From: Haloglomus litoreum | Lineage (GTDB): Archaea > Halobacteriota > Halobacteria > Halobacteriales > Haloarculaceae | DNA length: 64,000 nt | NCBI RefSeq assembly: GCF_029338515.1 | Contig: NZ_CP119988.1 | Location: 3,906,001 to 3,970,000, forward strand | Direction: 5' to 3' | In this document: positions 33,051 through 44,676 of the stretch, one piece after another | Layout: the number at the start of each line of letters is the position of its first letter | Numbering within the stretch: position 1 is the first letter of the stretch | The notes under the pieces: model-generated | What the model was told of the DNA's origin: nothing | Database searches by the model: none | Seen by the model: the letters and a program-made list of their open reading frames with translations, nothing else | Program-made: the position numbers and the translations under genes

Positions 33051-34001
33051 GTGGCCGCCACCCCACTCGTTCTCGACGCCGGGGCCGTCCTCCTCGGAAT
33101 CGTCGCGCTCTGGCTCGGTGCGTCCCGGTTCGTCGCGGGGGCGAGCGACCTCGCGGCGCGCGTCGGCGTTCCGCCGCTCGTCGTCGGCCTCACGGTGGTC
33201 GCCATCGGCACCTCCGCACCGGAGTTCGCGGTCACCGTCGGTGCCGCGCTGGCCGGCCGGACCGACATCTCCGTCGCCAACGTCGTCGGCTCGAACGTCA
33301 TCAACCTCGGCATCGTCCTCGGTGGCGCCGCGGCGGTCCGGGCGATGCCGACGCCCGCCGCACTGGCCCGGCGCGACGGACCCGTGCTGGTGGGTGCGAC
33401 CCTGCTCGTGGCCGTGCTGGTCGCGGACCTCCAGCTCGGCCGCCTCGAGGGCGGCCTCCTCGCCGTTCTGCTCCTCGCGTACATCGGCCGGCTGGCCGTC
33501 CTGGGTATCGCACGGGGGCCGGACCTCGGCGTCGACACGCCGGTCCCCGAGCATCGGCCCGCCGTCGACGCCCTCTGGCTGCTGGGCGGCCTCGTCGCCA
33601 TCGTCGTCGGTGCGGAGTTGCTCGTCGACGGCGCCGTCGGTATCGCCGGGGCGGCCGGACTCTCGGACTGGCTCGTCGGGGAGACGGTCGTCGCACTAGG
33701 GACCTCGGCCCCGGAGATCGTCGCCAGCGTCGCCGCCATCCGACAGGGCCGACTCGACGTCTCGGCCGGCAACGTCTTCGGATCCTGCGTGGTCAACCTG
33801 CTCGGCGTGCTGGGCGTGGCCGCCACGGTCCGCCCACTGACGCTCGCGCCGGTCGCGGTCGAGGCCACGGTCTGGCTCTGTGTCGTCACCGGTCTCGCCG
33901 TCCTGCTGACCGTGACCCGCCGGACCCTCTCGCGGACCGAGGGGGCGCTGCTGCTGGCCGTCGGCGTCGTCGACTGGCTCGTGGTCGCGATCCTGGGGTG
34001 A
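33051..34001 (+). CDS. Sodium/calcium exchanger family (CaCA) antiporter
   Basis: A 316-residue membrane protein with two inverted alpha-repeats, each carrying the ion-binding signature: VAIGTSAPEFAVTV...VVGSNVINLGIVLG in the first half and VALGTSAPEIVASV...NVFGSCVVNLLGVLG in the second. These GTS-PE and GSN/GSC helices coordinate Na+ and Ca2+ in the NCX/YrbG fold. About ten helices are expected. The start is GTG at 33051. It probably exports Ca2+ in exchange for Na+ in this salt-loving cell. It lies 41 bp after the MFS gene. Confidence 0.9.
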   Translation: MAATPLVLDAGAVLLGIVALWLGASRFVAGASDLAARVGVPPLVVGLTVVAIGTSAPEFAVTVGAALAGRTDISVANVVGSNVINLGIVLGGAAAVRAMPTPAALARRDGPVLVGATLLVAVLVADLQLGRLEGGLLAVLLLAYIGRLAVLGIARGPDLGVDTPVPEHRPAVDALWLLGGLVAIVVGAELLVDGAVGIAGAAGLSDWLVGETVVALGTSAPEIVASVAAIRQGRLDVSAGNVFGSCVVNLLGVLGVAATVRPLTLAPVAVEATVWLCVVTGLAVLLTVTRRTLSRTEGALLLAVGVVDWLVVAILG

Positions 34002-34048
34002 GCCCACGTAGCAAGCTATTAGGGCATTATCGCAGAAGAGCGGGACGA

Positions 34049-34888
34049 ATGACGGAGCTAGTGACGTGGTCCGAGAGCGGGGGGGTCGGCAAGACGACCA
34101 CGGCCATCAACCTCGGCGCCGCGCTCGGGCGCCGGGGCGACGACGTACTGCTCGTGGATCTGGACCCCCAGCCCGCGAGTCTCACCGCCGCGGCCGGCCA
34201 CGCCGAGGCCAAGACCGCGGACGGGACGACCATCACGGACGTCCTCCTGGACGATGGGGACCTGCGCGAACTCCTCATCGAGGACGAGCCGTTCGACCTC
34301 GTCCCCGGCCACGAGTCGCTCGCCTCGCTGGAGAGCACGGCGCGCGCGCAGGGCATCTCCACCGCGGAGTTCCTGCTCCGGTCCTCGCTCGCCCCCGTCG
34401 CCGACGACTACGATCACGTCATCGTCGACCCGCCGGCGACGCTGAACCTGCTGGTCGACAACGCCCTCATTGCGACCGGCAACGTCCTCGTGCCGATGGA
34501 GATGACGCGCAAGGGCGAGCAGTCCATCGGCGGCGTCATCGACACGGTCACCGCGCTGGAGGCACAGCTCCAGCGCGCCCAGCCGGACTTCGCACTCGAT
34601 GTCATCGGGGTCCTCCCGAACAAGGTCGAGGGCTCCAGCCTCAACCAGCAGGTCCGCGAGACGCTCGAGGCCGAGACCGAGACCGTCCGGCTCCTCCCGG
34701 TGACGGTCCCGGACTACAACGTCCTCGCGAAGGCGTGGGACGAGGGGCTCGACGTCTTCCGGTACGCGGACGAGCACGGCCTCCGCGCCTACCAGGAGTC
34801 GCTCCTGGAGGCCTACGAGGACCTCGCGGCAATCGTCGCGGCGCACGGCGCGGACGAACGACAGGCGGTGGCGAACACAGACGACTGA
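34049..34888 (+). CDS. ParA-family ATPase
   Basis: A 279-residue ParA/MinD-like ATPase with the deviant Walker A SGGVGKTTTAINL (about 10-22), Walker A' VDLDPQPASLT and Walker B-like VIVDPPATLN. ParA proteins form ATP-dependent dimers on DNA and move plasmids, chromosomes or protein clusters. Here no parB or centromere-like repeats are visible. The ATG at 34049 is preferred over the upstream frame start because MTELVTWSESGGVGK is the usual N-terminus. The next gene starts 1 bp after its stop, so the pair is an operon. Confidence 0.9.
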   Translation: MTELVTWSESGGVGKTTTAINLGAALGRRGDDVLLVDLDPQPASLTAAAGHAEAKTADGTTITDVLLDDGDLRELLIEDEPFDLVPGHESLASLESTARAQGISTAEFLLRSSLAPVADDYDHVIVDPPATLNLLVDNALIATGNVLVPMEMTRKGEQSIGGVIDTVTALEAQLQRAQPDFALDVIGVLPNKVEGSSLNQQVRETLEAETETVRLLPVTVPDYNVLAKAWDEGLDVFRYADEHGLRAYQESLLEAYEDLAAIVAAHGADERQAVANTDD

Positions 34889-34889
34889 T

Positions 34890-35216
34890 ATGTCCAAGGA
34901 AGACCGCTACGCTCATCTCGGCGACGGCATCGAGGGGACGACCGACAGCGAGGAGGCCGACGAGACGACCGACGGCGTCCGGGTGACCATCCAGGACGGC
35001 GACGACGAGACCGTCCTGACGGTCGACCCCGACGTCGCGTCGGCCGCCGACGTCCGTGAGGCAGTCGAGAACGCCTCCAGCGGTCGGCGGACCAGCGTCA
35101 CGGCCAGCGACCCCGGCCGCCTCGCTCTCGAACTGGGCACGCTCGGCCCCCGGCTCGCGCTGAAGGGCGTCGAGTCGCTGTTCCAGACGAACCGGAGGGA
35201 CCGGCGCGAGCGATAG
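34890..35216 (+). CDS. Small acidic partner gene of ParA
   Basis: A 108-residue protein beginning MSKEDRYAHLGDGIEG, with an acidic N-terminal half and an Arg-rich C-terminus (FQTNRRDRRER). A beta-rich segment (VRVTIQDGDDETVLTV) is visible. Its start is 1 bp after the parA stop, so it is translationally coupled and likely works with it, in the place a ParB or adaptor would occupy. No HTH is obvious. I do not recognise the family. Confidence 0.68.
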   Translation: MSKEDRYAHLGDGIEGTTDSEEADETTDGVRVTIQDGDDETVLTVDPDVASAADVREAVENASSGRRTSVTASDPGRLALELGTLGPRLALKGVESLFQTNRRDRRER

Positions 35217-35325
35217 CCACCTGGCTTCGAGTATCCGCTGGACCACCCGGATAGCCATGGAACTCAGGGTGTGCTGGGGTTCCGACGACGGATGACGATT
35301 CTACCGTGGTAGGGTTACGAAGGAG

Positions 35326-35401
35326 AGCCATGGGCCGGATTTGAACCGGCGATATGCGGCTCTGCAGGCCGCCGCGTTCGGCCGGACTCTGCCACCATGG
35401 C
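35326..35401 (-). tRNA. tRNA-Cys (GCA)
   Basis: On the minus strand the acceptor stem GCCATGG pairs with CCATGGC, the anticodon stem GCGGC/GCCGC encloses loop CTGCAGA, giving anticodon GCA, and the T arm CCGG-TTCAAAT-CCGG fits. The D stem is weak (only two sure pairs). Discriminator base U follows; CCA is not encoded. In many haloarchaea this tRNA directly follows 5S rRNA; here an acyl-CoA dehydrogenase gene lies between them. Confidence 0.92.
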
Positions 35402-35550
35402 CCGCACCCGTTGCTAGTCCAACGGACGGCAAAAGCGTAGCGGTCCCGACGGGACCAAGCGGAATCGCGTATCCGCGACGGAGCGAGCGGGTTTCACAGG
35501 GCCGAGCAGAGCGAGGCCCGGCTTCGTTGGTGCAGAGTTTCTGAGTGAGT

Positions 35551-35592
35551 GGTTCCGCGCCTGTGCGCGGAACCCGAGCGAAAAACGGAGCG
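35551..35592 (-). terminator. Terminator after the acyl-CoA dehydrogenase gene
   Basis: Just beyond the stop (minus strand) is a TTTTT run (35581-35585), then a perfect 10-bp hairpin GGTTCCGCGC-ACAG-GCGCGGAACC (35551-35574). The T run alone suffices for archaeal termination. The hairpin is part of a haloarchaeal intergenic repeat block around 35480-35580. Confidence 0.5.
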
Positions 35593-36786
35593 TCAGTACG
35601 ACCGCGGCAGGCCGAGCGTGTGCTCGGCGACGTGGTTGCGCATCATCTCCGTGCTGCCGGGTGCGACCTTCCCCAGGCGCGAACCCTTCCACATCTCGAT
35701 GACGGCGTAGTCACGCGAGAAGCCGTTGCCGCCGTGGGTCTGGACCGCGACGTCCGTGGCGTCGTGGCCGACCTCCGTCGCGCGGAGTTTCGCCATGTTC
35801 GAGACCTCGGCGGTCTTCTTCGGGTCCGGCTCGTTGTCGACCATCCACGCGGCCTTGCGGAGCAGGAGCTGGGCGGCCTCGAGTTTCGTCCAGGAGTCGG
35901 CGATGGGATGCTGGATGGCCTGGTGGGCGCCGATGGGCTGGTCGAAGACCTCGCGCTCCTTCGCGTAGTCGATGGCGCGGTTGAGCGCGCACTTGCCCGT
36001 CCCGATAGCGCCCGCGGAGCCGAGCAGCCGCTCCGGGTTGACCGTGTCGAACAGCTGGTAGAGCCCCATCCCGGGCGTGCCGACGACGTCGTCCTCGTGG
36101 ACGCGGACGCCGTCGAACGAGAGCTCGAACTGCTTCTCCGGGGTGGGGATGCCGACATCGAGTTCCCGGAGTTCGAGGTTCGGGTCGTCCGGGTCGACGA
36201 GGAACAGGGTGATGCCCTGCATCTTCGCCGCGTCGTCCTTCGGCTCGGTCCGTGCGACCGTCAGCATCCGGTCGGCGTAGTCGACGCCCGAGATCCACTG
36301 CTTGGTCCCCTCGATGACGTACTCGTCGCCGTCCTTCTCGGCGAAGGTGGTCATGTTCGGCGCGTTGTGGCCCGCATCCGGCTCCGTGAGGGCCATCGCC
36401 CAGTTCGCCTCACCGTTGCAGATCTTCGGGAGCCACTCCTCCTTCTGTGCCTCGCTGCCGTTCTCGACGAGCGTGATGCCGCCGAAGCAGACGTTCACGA
36501 CGAACAGCATCTCCGCACCCATGCAGCCCTGCGTGCACAGCTCCTCGACGATGGCGCTCAGCTCCCAGAACCCCATCCCCTCGCCACCGTACTCCTGTGG
36601 GATGGCGGCACCGAGGAAGCCCGCATCGGCACAATCCTGCCAGAACTCTTCCGGTTTCTTGCCCTGCGAGACCTCGAACCAGTAGTCGTCGTCGTAGCCG
36701 GCAGCCACGTCGCGGGCCGTCTGGCGGATCATGTCCAGCTCGGCCGTCTCCTCGAACGCGGGCGGTGTGGACTGTGTGGTTGTCAC
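35593..36786 (-). CDS. Acyl-CoA dehydrogenase
   Basis: A 397-residue FAD flavoenzyme that oxidises acyl-CoA to 2-enoyl-CoA. The N-terminal helical domain (QEYGGEGMGFWELSAIVEE), the FAD-contacting MALTEPDAGHN and the C-terminal helix with QTHGGNGFSRDY are typical. At the usual MCAD catalytic position (YEGTSQI) this enzyme reads APGSTEM, without Glu, but a Glu occurs in NPERLL, the position used by isovaleryl- and long-chain-type enzymes. The start is GTG at 36786: a TATA box CTTTATAGA (36810-36818) lies 25-30 bp upstream, which fits a leaderless transcript. Substrate is probably a branched or long acyl-CoA. Confidence 0.88.
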   Translation of the reverse strand: MTTTQSTPPAFEETAELDMIRQTARDVAAGYDDDYWFEVSQGKKPEEFWQDCADAGFLGAAIPQEYGGEGMGFWELSAIVEELCTQGCMGAEMLFVVNVCFGGITLVENGSEAQKEEWLPKICNGEANWAMALTEPDAGHNAPNMTTFAEKDGDEYVIEGTKQWISGVDYADRMLTVARTEPKDDAAKMQGITLFLVDPDDPNLELRELDVGIPTPEKQFELSFDGVRVHEDDVVGTPGMGLYQLFDTVNPERLLGSAGAIGTGKCALNRAIDYAKEREVFDQPIGAHQAIQHPIADSWTKLEAAQLLLRKAAWMVDNEPDPKKTAEVSNMAKLRATEVGHDATDVAVQTHGGNGFSRDYAVIEMWKGSRLGKVAPGSTEMMRNHVAEHTLGLPRSY

Positions 36787-36805
36787 ATGCGCACGCAGGG
36801 CTGTG

Positions 36806-36820
36806 TGTTCTATAAAGTTT
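36806..36820 (-). promoter_or_regulatory. TATA promoter of the acyl-CoA dehydrogenase gene
   Basis: On the minus strand CGAAACTTTATAGAAC carries a TATA box centred near 36814, about 28 bp before the GTG start. Transcription would begin at or next to the start codon. Confidence 0.6.
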
Positions 36821-36917
36821 CGCAACTAACAACGGTGGTAGTGTTTCCCGAGGCAGCGGCTCGCTCGAATCGAGTGTCGCCACTCGTCGATCGGGTGGGG
36901 ACGTAGCAGCCGCGCAC

Positions 36918-36955
36918 CAAGGACAGAAAGGCGAGTGACGGAGTTGTCACTCGCC
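36918..36955 (-). terminator. rRNA operon terminator hairpin
   Basis: About 50 nt after the 5S gene the minus strand has GGCGAGTGAC-AACTCC-GTCACTCGCC, a perfect 10-bp stem (36930-36955), followed by TTTCTGTCCTT. A second perfect hairpin GCGAGCGGCC-GCTC-GGCCGCTCGC (36969-36992) lies between it and 5S. This fits the transcription end of the rRNA operon. Confidence 0.7.
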
Positions 36956-37007
36956 GTGTGATGAACACGCGAGCGGCCGAGCGGCCGCTCGCGGTGAGTA
37001 ATGAATG

Positions 37008-37129
37008 GCAGGCGGCGAATCGGTGTTCCCAGAGGCTCGCGCACTCCAGTACTGGCCGAAACGCTGGCGGGCTTAACTACCGTGTTCGGGATGGGTACGG
37101 GTGTGGCCCCGCCGCTGTGGCCGCCTTAA
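37008..37129 (-). rRNA. rrf: 5S ribosomal RNA
   Basis: Minus strand. It begins TTAAGGCGGCCACAGCGGCG, contains CCCGTACCCATCCCGAACAC and GTACTGGAGTGCGCGAGCC and ends in GCCGCCTGCC, pairing with the 5' GGCGGC of helix I. About 122 nt. The 5' end is flanked directly by a tRNA-like minihelix. The 3' end is placed by helix I and may be a few nt off. Confidence 0.95.
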
Positions 37130-37175
37130 CGCCGACCGACGGATTCGAACCGTCGCGATACCAGTGTCGGTGGCG
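37130..37175 (-). ncRNA. tRNA-like element before 5S (tRNase Z signal)
   Basis: The minus strand between 23S and 5S contains CGCCACC, then GACGG-TTCGAAT-CCGTC, a perfect T-arm mimic, then GGTCGGCG immediately before the 5S 5' end. CGCCACC pairs with GGTCGGCG with one bulge, giving an acceptor-plus-T-arm minihelix. In Haloferax the 5S 5' end is cut by tRNase Z at such a tRNA-like element. Confidence 0.8.
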
Positions 37176-37230
37176 AGATCGCGTATGCGTGTGATTTCCA
37201 GTTAGCGCCTGGACCCGTTCACGGAGTCCG
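37175..37230 (-). other. 3' half of the 23S processing stem
   Basis: gagatcgcg..gtgtgatttccag to ggagtccg is complementary to 40161-40216 (the 5' half). The near-perfect inverted repeat encloses the whole 23S gene and contains the bulge-helix-bulge sites at which archaeal splicing endonuclease excises pre-23S. Confidence 0.85.
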
Positions 37231-37236
37231 AAGGTA

Positions 37237-40149
<2,913 letters not shown>

Positions 40150-40160
40150 TGACTATAACT

Positions 40161-40216
40161 CGGACCCTGTGAACGGGTCCAGTGTGCGCCTGGAAATCAC
40201 ACGTACACGCGATCTC
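40161..40216 (-). other. 5' half of the 23S processing stem
   Basis: Reverse-complementary to 37175-37230, with shared arms ctggaaatcacac...cgcgatctc. Together they form the pre-23S BHB stem. Confidence 0.85.
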
Positions 40217-40346
40217 ATCTGCAGCGTTGCGGGTGGGCAACCTGCATCAACCCTTCCCACTCACGCTTGCACGGAGTGGTGCATCGGTCTGTTACGGGAA
40301 AGCGCAGGATGCCACTTGAGGGCATCGCTTTGCTTCCCCGCAAACA

Positions 40347-40418
40347 TGGACCCACTGGGATTCGAACCCAGGGCATCCTCCTTGCAAAGGAGGCACTCTA
40401 CCGCTGAGCTATGGGCCC
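40347..40418 (-). tRNA. tRNA-Ala (UGC) in the 16S-23S spacer
   Basis: Minus strand. Acceptor GGGCCCA/TGGGTCC, D arm AGCTCAGCGGTAGAGT, anticodon stem CTCCT/AGGAG with loop TTGCAAG giving anticodon TGC, T arm CTGGG-TTCGAAT-CCCAG, discriminator A. 72 nt, no intron. tRNA-Ala(UGC) in this spacer is usual for haloarchaea. Confidence 0.97.
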
Positions 40419-40420
40419 TT

Positions 40421-40472
40421 CGTTAGCCTTGACAGTTCTTAGGTGCTCGGTCGACCCTCGTCGAACGTCCGA
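40421..40472 (-). other. 3' half of the 16S processing stem
   Basis: cgttagccttgacagttc...gaacgtccga is complementary to 42025-42075. The pair brackets 16S and carries its BHB cleavage sites. Confidence 0.85.
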
Positions 40473-40514
40473 AGCGAAAGGTGGGCCCACCACAATGGGT
40501 GGGTCCCGGTCATT

Positions 40515-41986
<1,472 letters not shown>

Positions 41987-42024
41987 GTGCCTCGCGGATG
42001 CGAGGCGGGTTAGGCGGGATGCTA

Positions 42025-42075
42025 TCGGACGTTCGGTGACGATCGACCGAGTGTCACCGAACTGTCAAGGCTAAC
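42025..42075 (-). other. 5' half of the 16S processing stem
   Basis: Reverse-complementary to 40421-40472 (tcggacgttcggtgac...ctgtcaaggctaac). It forms the pre-16S BHB stem. Confidence 0.85.
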
Positions 42076-42151
42076 ATCAGATTCCATCTTGACGGCGGAC
42101 CGCAGGGGTGGAATCCTCATCTTCTTCGGACCTGAACGTTGTCCGGGATGG

Positions 42152-42159
42152 GTCATAAA
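42152..42159 (-). promoter_or_regulatory. rRNA promoter box P1 (nearest 16S)
   Basis: TTTATGAC on the minus strand in GGTGGGTTTATGACCC, the first of four spaced TATA-like boxes upstream of the rRNA operon. Confidence 0.5.
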
Positions 42160-42228
42160 CCCACCGAACCTCGTTCGGGCCCGGGACGCCCGTGAGGGCG
42201 CCCCGTTCACATCACCACCGAACGCCCG

Positions 42229-42247
42229 TTATCATATAAGGGCGTCG
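42229..42247 (-). promoter_or_regulatory. rRNA promoter box P2
   Basis: CTTATATGATAA preceded by CGACGCC on the minus strand. Shares the 12-mer CGACGCCCTTAT with P3. Confidence 0.65.
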
Positions 42248-42312
42248 ATGGCGTCCTGCCGCCCTGTGTCGATTCGGGCGGCAGGTGCGTACTTCAACCG
42301 AAACGCCCTGTG

Positions 42313-42328
42313 CCCCATAAGGGCGTCG
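42313..42328 (-). promoter_or_regulatory. rRNA promoter box P3
   Basis: CGACGCCCTTATGGGG on the minus strand, 81-82 bp upstream of P2 with the same flanking 12-mer. Confidence 0.6.
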
Positions 42329-42414
42329 GAACGTTCCGGCCGACCACGGGGACAGCCCCGGACTGAGTCCGGGGGGAGTGCCCCGCGGCGCTTCGCATTC
42401 CATTCGAGACCGGT

Positions 42415-42435
42415 GTTACACTTAACCCCGTCGGA
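42415..42435 (-). promoter_or_regulatory. rRNA promoter box P4
   Basis: CTCCGACGGGGTTAAGTGTAAC on the minus strand, with a CGACG flank and a weaker TTAAGT box. The rest of 42080-42674 holds spacer and a gattcca/tggaatc hairpin (42080-42115) but no gene. Confidence 0.45.
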
Positions 42436-42674
42436 GTGAACCCGCCGTGTGCCGGCGTTACACGGGACGTGCCGCCATGACACGCTGGCGCGCACCGCGA
42501 GGACATGCAGCACACATAGCTATCCATCATCCGACATTTGAGAGATATCGCGCGGCTGGAGGCCGGGCGGTCATCCCACGCTGGCACGCCGTCCCGCCGG
42601 ATGAGGGCCGCGCACCCGATGGTGCGGCCGCTAGCGGGTTAGCCCTTCGGGAGTCGGAGAGGAGAGCGGCGAGG

Positions 42675-42983
42675 TCAGATGGAGTCGAGGTGTTCGATGC
42701 CCTTCTTCGAGACGTTCGCCTCCGTGATCTCCGACGGCATCCAGCCGGGTTTGTCGTCGGGGGCCGTCTCCGTCCACGCCCAGCCGTCGTAGATGTGGAC
42801 CTTCTTCGTGCCCTTCTCGCGGAGCCGGAGTTCCACGTGCTCGGCCTGCTGTTCGCTCTTGGCTGGCTCGAGCCGTCGAGCCGCCTTCAGCGCGGCCTGC
42901 CGGGGGGTCCGCCCGGAGAACACGCTCGTCTCGTTGCCGATATCGTCCCGGAGTGCGAAGTTCCGCTTGTCGTCGTCGACCAT
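42675..42983 (-). CDS. MC1-family non-histone chromosomal protein
   Basis: A 102-residue DNA-binding protein of the methanogen chromosomal protein 1 (MC1) family, which bends DNA sharply and helps organise archaeal chromatin. It carries the family hallmarks: RNFALRDDIGNETSVFSG, TPRQAALKAARRL, LRLREKGTKKVHIYDGW, PGWMPSEI and the C-terminal KKGIEHLDSI. Length is close to the family norm. The ATG at 42983 is chosen because the upstream frame is not conserved-looking. It lies upstream of the rRNA operon on the same strand. Confidence 0.92.
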   Translation of the reverse strand: MVDDDKRNFALRDDIGNETSVFSGRTPRQAALKAARRLEPAKSEQQAEHVELRLREKGTKKVHIYDGWAWTETAPDDKPGWMPSEITEANVSKKGIEHLDSI

Positions 42984-43276
42984 GTTGTGTACCTCCGTGC
43001 GGGATGTCAACATCACCAAATATAAATATACCCCCCGAAACCCCGACTCGGCGGGCGGTTCTCCCCGAGATCCACCACCATCGTCCGGTACTCCCGTCAG
43101 CACCACCCCGATGACCTGCCACGACCCGGCCCTCACGCGTGCCCGTACGCGAAACTATAAACAGGCCGCCGGGCCGAACCCCGGACCGGGTACCGGAGAA
43201 CCCGCACCCGGCGCTCCGGGGACGGGGCACGGTACACTTATGTATGCCGTGTGGTGAACTTGGCACCACGCACTCG

Positions 43277-43474
43277 ATGGTTCGCAAGAAGAAGCTCTCT
43301 CCGAGTGGCGCGAAGGACGAGAACGGGGAGTACCACAACGTCCACGTCAATCTGCACGAGGACGAGCTCGCCGTGGCCGGCATGGATATCGGCGACGAGG
43401 TGTTCGTCCGCGTGCGCGACGGGAAGATCATCATCCAGAAGGCCGACCCCGACGAGGTCGAACACGAGTTCTGA
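43277..43474 (+). CDS. AbrB/SpoVT-like small protein
   Basis: A 65-residue protein. After basic MVRKKKLSPSG comes a beta-rich domain with VHVNLHEDELAVAGMDIGDEVFVRV and DGKIIIQKAD, matching the swapped-hairpin AbrB/SpoVT fold (here 'L..G...GD.V.V....G.I.I'). These are DNA-binding regulators or antitoxin domains, but no toxin partner gene is present. The ATG at 43277 follows the TATA-like cacttatgtat (about 43232-43242) by about 40 bp. pyrD begins 61 bp downstream. Confidence 0.75.
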   Translation: MVRKKKLSPSGAKDENGEYHNVHVNLHEDELAVAGMDIGDEVFVRVRDGKIIIQKADPDEVEHEF

Positions 43475-43535
43475 GGCGTCCCCGGACCGCGGTGGACCGC
43501 CGCGCTTATTCTCGCCGCACACCGCGGGTCGACCG

Positions 43536-44597
43536 ATGGGACCCTCGCTCTACGACATCGCGAAGCCGCTCCTCTTCTCGCTGGCACCCGAGACGGCCCA
43601 CGAACTCACCCTCCAGGCCCTCGCTGCGAGCCAGGCCACGCCCGTCGAGTCGCTGCTCCGGGAGCGTCTCACCGTCACGGACGACCGCCTCGCCGTCGAC
43701 GCGTTCGGGCAGTCGTTCCCCTCGCCGGTCGGCGTCGCCGCCGGCTTCGACAAGAACGCCCGCGTCGCGCCCGCGCTGGCCGCGCTGGGCTTCGGTCACG
43801 TCGAGGTCGGTGGCGTCACCGCCGAGCAACAGGACGGCAACCCCCGTCCCCGGATGTTCCGCCTCCCCGAGGACCGCGCCATCATCAACCGGATGGGATT
43901 CAACAACGACGGCGCCGACGCCGTCGGCCCGCGCGTCTCAGAGCACGCGGCCGCACTCGACATCCCCCTCGGGGTCAACATCGGCAAGTCCAAATCGGCA
44001 CCCCTGGACGACGCCGAGGACGACTACCGCTACACCTACGAGCGGGTCTCGGACGCGGACTTCTTCGTCGTCAACGTCTCCAGCCCCAACACGCCCGGGC
44101 TCCGCGAGCTCCAGGACCGTGACCGCCTCGCGAGCATCCTGGGGACGCTCCGGGACGCGGGCGCCGACCCGCTGCTCGTGAAGCTCTCCCCGGACCTGGG
44201 CGAGGGCGCCATCGAGGACGCCATCGGCGTCGTGAACGACCTCGACCTCGACGGGGTCGTCGCGACGAACACGACGACCCGCCGCCCGGCCTCGTTGCAC
44301 TCCCCGCACGCATCCGAGGACGGCGGCCTCTCGGGTGCCCCCCTGGAACGCCACGCCACGGAGACGGTCCGGTTCGTCGCTCGGCGCACGGACGTACCGG
44401 TCGTCGGCGTGGGTGGTGTCGCGTCGGCAGAGGGCGCCTACGCGAAGATTCGCGCGGGCGCACGCGTGGTGCAACTGTACACCGGCCTCGTCTACGAGGG
44501 CCCGACGCTGGCCCGCGACATCAACCGCGGCCTCCTCGACCTGCTGGAACGCGACGGTTTCGATTCGGTGTCCGACGCCGTCGGCGCGGACCTGTGA
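43536..44597 (+). CDS. pyrD: Dihydroorotate dehydrogenase (quinone type)
   Basis: A 353-residue FMN enzyme that oxidises dihydroorotate to orotate in pyrimidine synthesis. The N-terminal helical extension (about 1-45) and VGVAAGFDKNARV, EVGGVTAEQQDGNPRPRMFRL and NRMGFNNDGAD are the class 2, membrane-associated signatures that pass electrons to quinone. The catalytic loop VNVSSPNTPGLRELQ has Ser as base, as class 2 enzymes do. LSGAPLERHATE and VGVGGVASAEGAY are also typical. The ATG at 43536 fits the family N-terminus. Confidence 0.95.
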   Translation: MGPSLYDIAKPLLFSLAPETAHELTLQALAASQATPVESLLRERLTVTDDRLAVDAFGQSFPSPVGVAAGFDKNARVAPALAALGFGHVEVGGVTAEQQDGNPRPRMFRLPEDRAIINRMGFNNDGADAVGPRVSEHAAALDIPLGVNIGKSKSAPLDDAEDDYRYTYERVSDADFFVVNVSSPNTPGLRELQDRDRLASILGTLRDAGADPLLVKLSPDLGEGAIEDAIGVVNDLDLDGVVATNTTTRRPASLHSPHASEDGGLSGAPLERHATETVRFVARRTDVPVVGVGGVASAEGAYAKIRAGARVVQLYTGLVYEGPTLARDINRGLLDLLERDGFDSVSDAVGADL

Positions 44598-44676
44598 CCA
44601 CGCCACCGGCACGCGACAGTGACGGGCCGCCGCCAACCACACGTTACTTACTCCGGCCACGCTTCGACTCGACCGA

